11,102 nt of DNA from JAIVJM01 sp035761505 (GTDB taxonomy: Bacteria; Acidobacteriota; Blastocatellia; Pyrinomonadales; Pyrinomonadaceae), in assembly GCA_035761505.1 (NCBI GenBank), contig DASTQX010000426.1, forward strand, positions 1-11,102, given 5' to 3'. Positions 6,353-11,102 of the stretch are shown one piece after another (positions within the stretch are counted from its first letter, which is position 1; every line of letters begins with the position of its first letter). The translations under genes and the position numbers were made by a program. The notes beneath the pieces are model-generated. The model was not told the origin of the DNA and made no database searches. It worked only from the letters and a program-made list of their open reading frames with translations.

Positions 6353-7087
6353 ATGACGCCGGGGAACAAGTCGGTCAAAGTCGGGAGCTGCGGGTTCCGC
6401 TCGTCGCGCGAGTCGTATTACCCGTTGTTGCCGGCGGTGGAAGTCCAGCACACGTTTTACCAGCCGCCGCAAATCAAGACGCTCGAACGTTGGCGCGCGG
6501 AAGCGCCGGAGGGCTTCGAGTTCGCGGTCAAGGCTTGGCAACTCATCACGCATCAGGCGTCGAGCCCGACTTACCGGCGGCTGAAGCGGGAACTCACCGC
6601 AGAGGAGAAGGAGGGCGCGGGCTCTTTCCGCGCGAGCGGGATCGTGCGCGAGGCTTGGGAGATGACGAAGGCTTGCGCCGACGCGCTCGAAGCGAAGTCC
6701 GTGCTGTTCCAGTGCCCGGCGAGCTTCAAGCCGACGAAGCCGAACATCAACAACCTGCGGAAGTTCTTCGGCGAGGTCGAGCGCGGCGGGATGAATTTTT
6801 GTTGGGAGCCTCGCGGCGGTTGGCCGCGAGAAGTCGTCAAGGGTCTGTGCGAGGAGCTTGACCTCTGGCACGTCGTTGACCCCTTCTCCGACCGGACGTT
6901 GACGCCCGCGCGTTGCTACTTCCGCCTCCACGGGCGCAAGGGCTGGCGCTACATCTACGAAGACGCGGAGCTGGAAGAGTTGTACTCGATGCTGCCGGAG
7001 GGCGCGGAGTCTTACGTCTTCTTCAACAACATCAGGATGCTGGAGGACGCCGTGCGGTTCAAGGCGATTGCGGACTCCGCCGAGTAG
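6353..7087 (+). CDS. DUF72 (YecE-like) family protein
   Basis: This 244-residue protein of the DUF72 TIM-barrel family has no firmly established biochemical role. Family motifs are in order: KVGSCGFRSS (9-18), VEVQHTFYQPP (29-39; most members have E-N-TFY here), FEFAVKAWQLITH (55-67), LFQCPASF (118-125), FCWEPRGGW (149-157), CYFRLHGR (188-195) with YIYEDAELEEL (200-210), and YVFFNN (221-226). The frame is open far upstream, but homology begins just after ATG 6353, which also has a -10-like TATAAG 7 nt before it. It diverges from the permease gene and precedes the GH13 gene by 96 nt on the same strand. I see no link to polysaccharide export beyond position. Confidence 0.88.
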   Translation: MTPGNKSVKVGSCGFRSSRESYYPLLPAVEVQHTFYQPPQIKTLERWRAEAPEGFEFAVKAWQLITHQASSPTYRRLKRELTAEEKEGAGSFRASGIVREAWEMTKACADALEAKSVLFQCPASFKPTKPNINNLRKFFGEVERGGMNFCWEPRGGWPREVVKGLCEELDLWHVVDPFSDRTLTPARCYFRLHGRKGWRYIYEDAELEELYSMLPEGAESYVFFNNIRMLEDAVRFKAIADSAE

Positions 7088-7171
7088 AAGAGCCGTTGCT
7101 TTCGAGACGGAAGAACTGACGGGCGCGGGGCGGTTTTCTTATCAACGTCGAGGGCGTTCGTCGAAGTCAAA

Positions 7172-7176
7172 AGGAG
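7172..7176 (+). promoter_or_regulatory. Ribosome binding site of the GH13 gene
   Basis: AGGAG lies 7 nt before ATG 7184. This is one of only two strong Shine-Dalgarno sites in the window, so the gene is probably translated from a leadered or DUF72-GH13 mRNA rather than a leaderless one. Confidence 0.65.
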
Positions 7177-7183
7177 AAGGCAG

Positions 7184-8677
7184 ATGAGTCTGTGGCCGAA
7201 GTACCCTTCCGTCTATGAAATCAACGCGTGGGTTTGGCTGAACGAGTTGGGCGGGGCCGTGGGGCAATCGCTGACGCTCGGCGGCGTCCCGGACTCCGAG
7301 TTGAAGCGCATCGCCGACTACCGCTTCGACGCCGTGTGGCTGATGGGCGTCTGGGAGCGCAGCCCCGCCGCGCGCGGAGTCTCGCGCGAGTTCCCCGGCT
7401 GGCAGGATGAGTTCCGCCGCGCGCTGCCCGATTGCACGGAGCAGGATATCGTCGGCTCGCCTTACGCGATTCACGACTACCGCGTCGACGCGACGCTCGG
7501 CGGCGACGAAGAGTTGGCCGAGTTGCGCGAACGCCTGCGGCGTCTGGGCCTGCACCTCATCCTCGATTTCGTCCCGAACCACTTCGCGCTCGACCACCCG
7601 TGGCTGTCACGCTACCCGGAAAGATTCGTTCAAGGCACGCCGGAGCTTCTCGCGCGCGAGCCGCAAAACTATTTTACGTATGACGGCGGCGGCGACGAGC
7701 GGCGCGTCTTCGCGCACGGGCGCGACCCTTATTTCGACGGCTGGCCCGACACCGTTCAGCTCGACTACCGGCGGCGCGAAACCCGCGAGGCCATGACGGA
7801 CGCGCTCCTCTCGGTCGCCGCCAAGTGCGACGGCGCGCGCTGCGACATGGCGATGCTCGTCACGCGCGAAGTGTTCGAGCGCACGTGGGGCGGCGAGTTC
7901 GATCCCGTGTGGGCCGAGTTCTGGCCGGAGGCCGTCGCGCGGCTCAAGGCGGCCCGCCCCTACTTCCTCCTGCTTGCCGAAGTCTATTGGGATTTGGAGT
8001 ACGAGTTGCAGCGACAGGGCTTCGACTACACCTACGATAAGCGCCTCTACGACCGGCTCCACGAACGGGACGCCGCGCCCGTGCGCGCGCACCTCACGGC
8101 GGGGATGGATTACCAGTCGCGGCTCGCGCGCTTCGTCGAGAACCACGACGAGCCGCGCGCGCAGGCAGCCTTCGGCGCGGCGCGCTGCCCTTCGGTCTCG
8201 ACGCTCGCGCTCACGCTGCCGGGCTTCCGCCTCCTGCACGAAGGGCAACTGGACGGCTGGCGCGTGAAGCTGCCCGTCCACCTCGGACGCCGCCGACAGG
8301 AGCCGTCCGACCCCGAAGTGCGCGAGCACTACCGCCGCCTGCTCGCGGCCCTCGCCGAAGACATCTTCCACGAAGGCGACTGGCGTTTGCTCGAAGCGCA
8401 AGCGGCGTGGTCAGGTAATCCGAGCCACCTCAACTACGTGGCGAGTCGCTGGACACGCGGCCACGACTACCGGCTCACGGTCGTCAACCTCTCGCCCGAC
8501 CGCGCGCAATGCTACGTGCCGCTCGACATGGACGGGCTGGCTGGACGCTCCTTCGTCCTGAAAGATTTATTGAGCGACGCGCGTTACGTGCGCGACGGCG
8601 ACTCGCTCCTCTCGCCCGGCCTCTACCTCGACGTTCCCGGCTTCGGCTATCACCTCTTTAAGATAGAGCCGGAATGA
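7184..8677 (+). CDS. GH13 alpha-amylase-family glycoside hydrolase or transglycosylase
   Basis: This 497-residue protein has no signal peptide, so it acts in the cytoplasm on alpha-glucans. All four GH13 signature regions are present. Region I is DFVPNH (128-133). Region II is GARCDMAML with nucleophile D221 and R219. Region III is LLAEVYWD with acid/base E266. Region IV is FVENHDEPR with D322 as the transition-state stabiliser. The barrel starts at about residue 8 (SVYEINAWVWL). A beta-sandwich domain C spans about 410-495 (YRLTVVNLSP and onward). The N-terminal segment YAIHDYRVDATLGGDEEL (94-111) is typical of the (beta/alpha)8 core. Sequence alone does not separate a hydrolase from a glucanotransferase or maltosyltransferase. 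It lies downstream of the DUF72 gene with its own AGGAG site, and a palindromic repeat follows its stop. Confidence 0.88.
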   Translation: MSLWPKYPSVYEINAWVWLNELGGAVGQSLTLGGVPDSELKRIADYRFDAVWLMGVWERSPAARGVSREFPGWQDEFRRALPDCTEQDIVGSPYAIHDYRVDATLGGDEELAELRERLRRLGLHLILDFVPNHFALDHPWLSRYPERFVQGTPELLAREPQNYFTYDGGGDERRVFAHGRDPYFDGWPDTVQLDYRRRETREAMTDALLSVAAKCDGARCDMAMLVTREVFERTWGGEFDPVWAEFWPEAVARLKAARPYFLLLAEVYWDLEYELQRQGFDYTYDKRLYDRLHERDAAPVRAHLTAGMDYQSRLARFVENHDEPRAQAAFGAARCPSVSTLALTLPGFRLLHEGQLDGWRVKLPVHLGRRRQEPSDPEVREHYRRLLAALAEDIFHEGDWRLLEAQAAWSGNPSHLNYVASRWTRGHDYRLTVVNLSPDRAQCYVPLDMDGLAGRSFVLKDLLSDARYVRDGDSLLSPGLYLDVPGFGYHLFKIEPE

Positions 8678-8803
8678 AACGCGGAAGGATGGATGTTGAA
8701 GGAACTGCTATCTCGAATTTCAAATTTGAGGTTCGAGATTTCAAATCTGAAAACTGAGAACAGTCTCTTATTAATCGGTCATCATTCCGCGCTCATCATT
8801 TCC
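8671..8803. repeat. Heptamer repeat and palindrome after the GH13 gene
   Basis: From 8710 to 8765 the sequence is eight consecutive 7-bp units of a degenerate ATTTCAA/ATTTGAG type (ATCTCGA, ATTTCAA, ATTTGAG, GTTCGAG and so on). TCTCGAA (8711-8717) and TTCGAGA (8732-8738) are inverted. Flanking it, CGCGGAA at 8680-8686 pairs with TTCCGCG at 8785-8791, and the pairing extends on both sides. The element overlaps the GH13 stop and probably ends that transcript. It is locally AT-rich compared with its surroundings. Confidence 0.6.
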
Positions 8804-8833
8804 CCTTTCTGGCTTTCGCCTTCCGTCCTCTGA

Positions 8834-8850
8834 TACATTGCGGCGCATGA
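8834..8850 (+). promoter_or_regulatory. Leaderless promoter/start box of the ATPase
   Basis: The plus strand reads TACATT, GCGGCGC, ATGA. It differs at one of 17 positions from the box at the permease gene. No Shine-Dalgarno sequence precedes the ATG at 8847. The TTG at 8838 in the same frame lies inside the hexamer and is unlikely to be the start. GGCTTT lies 17 nt upstream of the hexamer as a weak -35. Confidence 0.5.
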
Positions 8851-10157
8851 CGACCGCGCTGCGCGTGGAGAACGTGTCGAAGCAGTACCGGATTTACGAG
8901 CGTCCGGGCGACAGGCTGAAGGAGTCTCTGACGCGCGGGCGCGTGAAGCGGCACAGGGAGTTCTGGGCGCTGCAAGAGGTCGGGTTCGAGATCGAGGCAG
9001 GGACGACCGTCGGCGTCGTGGGGCCGAACGGGTGCGGGAAATCAACGCTCTTGCAGATCATCGCGGGGACTCTGGAGCCGACGCACGGCGACGTGTGGCG
9101 CGAGGGCCGCATCGCCGCGCTGCTCGAACTCGGCGCAGGCTTCGACCCGGAGTTCACGGGCGTCGAGAACGTCCAGATGAACGCCGCGCTGATGGGCCTC
9201 TCGCGGCGCGAGACCGAAAGGCTCTTGCCGGAGGTCGAGCGCTTCGCCGAGATCGGCCCGTTCATCCGCCAGCCCGTCAAGACCTATTCGTCGGGGATGT
9301 ACGTCCGGCTCGCCTTCGCCGTCGCGGCGTGCGTCGAGCCGGACATTCTCGTCATTGACGAGGCGCTCGCCGTCGGCGACGCGGTCTTCCAGCATCGCTG
9401 CCTGCGCCGCATCAAGGAGGTGCAGGAGCGCGGCGCGACCGTCCTCTTCGTCTCGCACGACGCGGCGGCGGTGAGGGCGCTCTGCACGCGCGCCATCCTC
9501 TTAAACGCGGGCCGCGTCGTCGCCGACGGCAAGCCCACGGACGTGCTCAACCGTTATCAGAAAATCATCATGGAGCGCGAGCGCGCGTTCGAGGAGAGCG
9601 AGGCGGCGGCGCGTTCAAGCGAAGGCCGAGGCGAGGATGAAACTCTCGCGCCGCTCCGCTACACTTACCGCCACGGCGACGGGAGCGCGGAAATCTTGAG
9701 CGCCGAGATGCTCGACGCGACGCGGCGCGCGGTCGAGATCGTGGAGACGGGCGAGGCTCTGACGGTGCGCGTGCGCGCGCGCTTCAACGCCGAGGTCGAG
9801 GACGCGGTGGTCGGTTTCCTCATCCGCAACCGCCACGGCGTCCACGCCTACGGGACGAACACGAAGGAGCAGCAGATAGACTTCGGCACCCTCGCGCGCG
9901 GCGAAGTGGTCGAGGTGACGTTCGAGTTCAACTGCTGGCTCGGCATTGACCAGTATTCCATCTCGCTCGCCGTCCACAGCCGCGACGGCTTGAGCTACGA
10001 CTGGCTCGACGGCGTGCTCTTCTTCCGCGTCACGAGCGCGACGCTCGTCGAGGGCGTCGCCAACCTCAATGCGAGCGCGACGGCGCGGCGGCTGGGCGCG
10101 GGGAGAGACGAAGCCGGGCGCGAGCGCGCCGGAGAGAAGAGCGTGACGCATGGCTGA
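8847..10157 (+). CDS. wzt: ABC exporter ATPase with carbohydrate-binding C-terminal domain (Wzt-like)
   Basis: This 436-residue protein powers export of a lipid-linked polysaccharide with the Wzm-type permease. The nucleotide-binding domain (about 1-240) shows Walker A GPNGCGKST (59-67), the Q-loop region followed by LELGAGFDPEFTGVENV (93-109), signature YSSGM (147-151), Walker B DILVIDE (166-172) and H-loop H204. A charged linker (240-270) leads to a beta-rich domain of Wzt_C type (about 272-396: GSAEILSAEML, DAVVGFLIRNRHGVHAYGTNT, IDFGTLARGEVVEVTFEF). In characterised Wzt proteins this domain recognises the finished chain end. I chose ATG 8847 because homology begins there and the leaderless box precedes it. 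The stop overlaps the next gene by 8 nt, so the coiled-coil protein is probably translationally coupled. The last 25 residues are a low-complexity tail. Confidence 0.9.
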   Translation: MTTALRVENVSKQYRIYERPGDRLKESLTRGRVKRHREFWALQEVGFEIEAGTTVGVVGPNGCGKSTLLQIIAGTLEPTHGDVWREGRIAALLELGAGFDPEFTGVENVQMNAALMGLSRRETERLLPEVERFAEIGPFIRQPVKTYSSGMYVRLAFAVAACVEPDILVIDEALAVGDAVFQHRCLRRIKEVQERGATVLFVSHDAAAVRALCTRAILLNAGRVVADGKPTDVLNRYQKIIMERERAFEESEAAARSSEGRGEDETLAPLRYTYRHGDGSAEILSAEMLDATRRAVEIVETGEALTVRVRARFNAEVEDAVVGFLIRNRHGVHAYGTNTKEQQIDFGTLARGEVVEVTFEFNCWLGIDQYSISLAVHSRDGLSYDWLDGVLFFRVTSATLVEGVANLNASATARRLGAGRDEAGRERAGEKSVTHG

Positions 10158-11037
10158 CCGCGAAGTGGAAGAGACTCTGCGCGAGATACGCGAGCGCGTG
10201 CGGGCCGCGGCCTCTCAGTCGTCGCCGCACGCGACGCTCGCGCACACAGGCACGGCTGCGGAGGCGCTCGCCGTCGAGACTCACTCCGGCGAAGCGAACG
10301 GGCGCGGCGCGGGTACGGCTTTGGACGCGCTCTCGCGGATGGAGGCGAATCTCTCGACGACCGAGCGCGCGTGGAACAGGCTGCCGCCGGTCTTGAGCAA
10401 TCGCGGCGGTTGGGTCGCGCGGCTCGAACTCTGGGTCAAGCGGAAGATTAAGCGCGCGCTGCACTGGGTCACTTGGGAGCAGGTCAACTTCAACTCCTCA
10501 GTCCATCACGCGTTGCGCGACGCGCGCGCGGCCCTCGCGGCGCACGAGCAGCTACTTTCGAGAGTCCAGTCGGAGTCGGCCTCGCACGGCGCGTCGCTCC
10601 GTCAGTTGAAGGCCGAAGCCGAGGCCGAGACGACGCGCGTGGACGCCCGTCTGCTTGAGTTGGGCTCGCGGCTCGCGTCGTCGGAGGCGCGGCTCGAAGC
10701 CCGTCTGACGCAGACGCACCGGCAGTTGACGGCGAGCGTCGAGCAACTGTCCACGAACATCATCCAACTCCGCGACGAGGTGCGCGCGCACGCGGAGAGT
10801 TTGAGCGGCGCGCGGGACGCGCTCGTCGAATCTGCGCGCGGCGAGCAGAGCGCGCGCCTCGCCGAGTTCGAGCGCGAAGTGCGCGGGCGGCTGGACGCGC
10901 TCCTCGAAGAGCAGCGCGTCTGCTTCCGCCAACTCTCGCTCGAAGCCGGAGAGACAGCCGTCTCGCACGACCGCGCGCGCCGCCAACTCGAAGCGCGCCT
11001 CGAAGAAATCCAAAAGGCCGTGAGCCGTGACAGGTAG
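10150..11037 (+). CDS. Coiled-coil protein coupled to the exporter ATPase
   Basis: This 295-residue protein has no recognised enzymatic domain. Residues 1-60 are charged and low-complexity. About 60-118 is a distinct block, RAWNRLPPVLSNRGGW (73-88), followed by a basic, aromatic, amphipathic stretch LELWVKRKIKRALHWVTWEQ (92-111), which could sit on the inner face of the membrane. From about 118 to 293 it is nearly continuous predicted coiled coil, rich in Ala, Leu, Glu and Arg without prolines. It has no signal peptide. The ATG is inside the end of the ATPase gene (ATGGCTGA overlap), and the nearest purine-rich site (GGAGA, 10131-10135) is 14 nt away, so coupling is likely. By position it may organise chain-length control or export; WbdD-type coiled-coil regulators are a known precedent, but no kinase or methyltransferase is present here. 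Its last residues are encoded by the terminal repeat. Confidence 0.75.
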   Translation: MADREVEETLREIRERVRAAASQSSPHATLAHTGTAAEALAVETHSGEANGRGAGTALDALSRMEANLSTTERAWNRLPPVLSNRGGWVARLELWVKRKIKRALHWVTWEQVNFNSSVHHALRDARAALAAHEQLLSRVQSESASHGASLRQLKAEAEAETTRVDARLLELGSRLASSEARLEARLTQTHRQLTASVEQLSTNIIQLRDEVRAHAESLSGARDALVESARGEQSARLAEFEREVRGRLDALLEEQRVCFRQLSLEAGETAVSHDRARRQLEARLEEIQKAVSRDR

Positions 11038-11101
11038 ATCGTGACGAGAGGAAGGCAGTTCTTTCCGGTCACGGTTGACGGTTCAAGGCTCACGGCTTTT
11101 T
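11012..11101. terminator. Heptamer-repeat palindrome ending in a T-run
   Basis: GCCGTGAGCC (11017-11026) pairs with GGCTCACGGC (11087-11096), extended by A/T pairs at 11012-11015 and followed by five T. GTGAC (11027-11031) can also pair with GTCAC (11068-11072). Both arms consist of 7-bp units of the form RCCGTGA: two on the left, four on the right read on the minus strand. The stop codon of the coiled-coil gene (11035-11037) lies inside. It is a likely intrinsic terminator for the ATPase and coiled-coil genes. Confidence 0.65.
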
Positions 11102-11102
11102 C

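Noticed and set aside
6242..6931. N-terminal extension of about 230 residues on the permease frame
   Set aside because: The extra region is antisense to the DUF72 gene, has no permease homology, and the family length fits the start at 6241.
7607..8401. A 264-codon minus frame opposite the GH13 gene
   Set aside because: The plus strand has all four GH13 catalytic regions; the minus frame is a shadow.

Overview
The window is GC-rich chromosomal DNA. It carries seven protein genes, one of them cut by the left edge, with no RNA gene, CRISPR array or transposase that I can see. The mix of a surface-polysaccharide ABC exporter, an O-antigen ligase-like protein and a long TPR protein, together with the base composition, suggests a Gram-negative, soil-type bacterium. 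Acidobacteriota (for example the Blastocatellia) would fit, but this is inference and no marker gene settles it. No gene-free stretch exceeds 300 bases: the largest gaps are 2409-2688 (promoter region) and 5155-5416 (promoter plus a large repeat palindrome).

Layout. (1) 1-2408, minus: a TPR protein of more than 800 residues whose stop lies just outside the window. (2) 2689-4215, plus: an O-antigen ligase/polymerase-type membrane protein with what looks like a PDZ domain inserted in it. (3) 4285-5154, minus: an FkbM-like SAM methyltransferase, convergent with the ligase across a palindromic repeat. (4) 5417-6241, minus: the polysaccharide ABC exporter permease (Wzm type). (5) 6353-7087, plus: a DUF72/YecE protein. 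(6) 7184-8677, plus: a cytoplasmic GH13 alpha-amylase-family enzyme. (7) 8847-10157, plus: the ABC exporter ATPase with a Wzt-type carbohydrate-binding C-terminus, overlapping by 8 nt (8) 10150-11037, a coiled-coil protein.

How they may work together. The permease, the ATPase with its carbohydrate-reading domain and the coiled-coil protein look like an ABC-dependent export system for a surface polysaccharide. The methyltransferase could be a capping or decorating enzyme, and the ligase could attach the exported chain. The two exporter halves are separated by about 2.6 kb and divergently transcribed. They nevertheless share a nearly identical 17-nt start/promoter box (TACAnT, then GCGGCGC, then ATGA), which looks like a leaderless promoter.

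The most striking non-genic signal is a set of intergenic palindromes built from several different 7-bp tandem units (GTGATAA, AGCnnnn, AGCAGTG, RCCGTGA, ATTTSAR types). They sit at the 3' ends of five genes and, in at least two cases, form the last codons and the stop codon. A further three-unit heptamer array lies inside the ligase gene.
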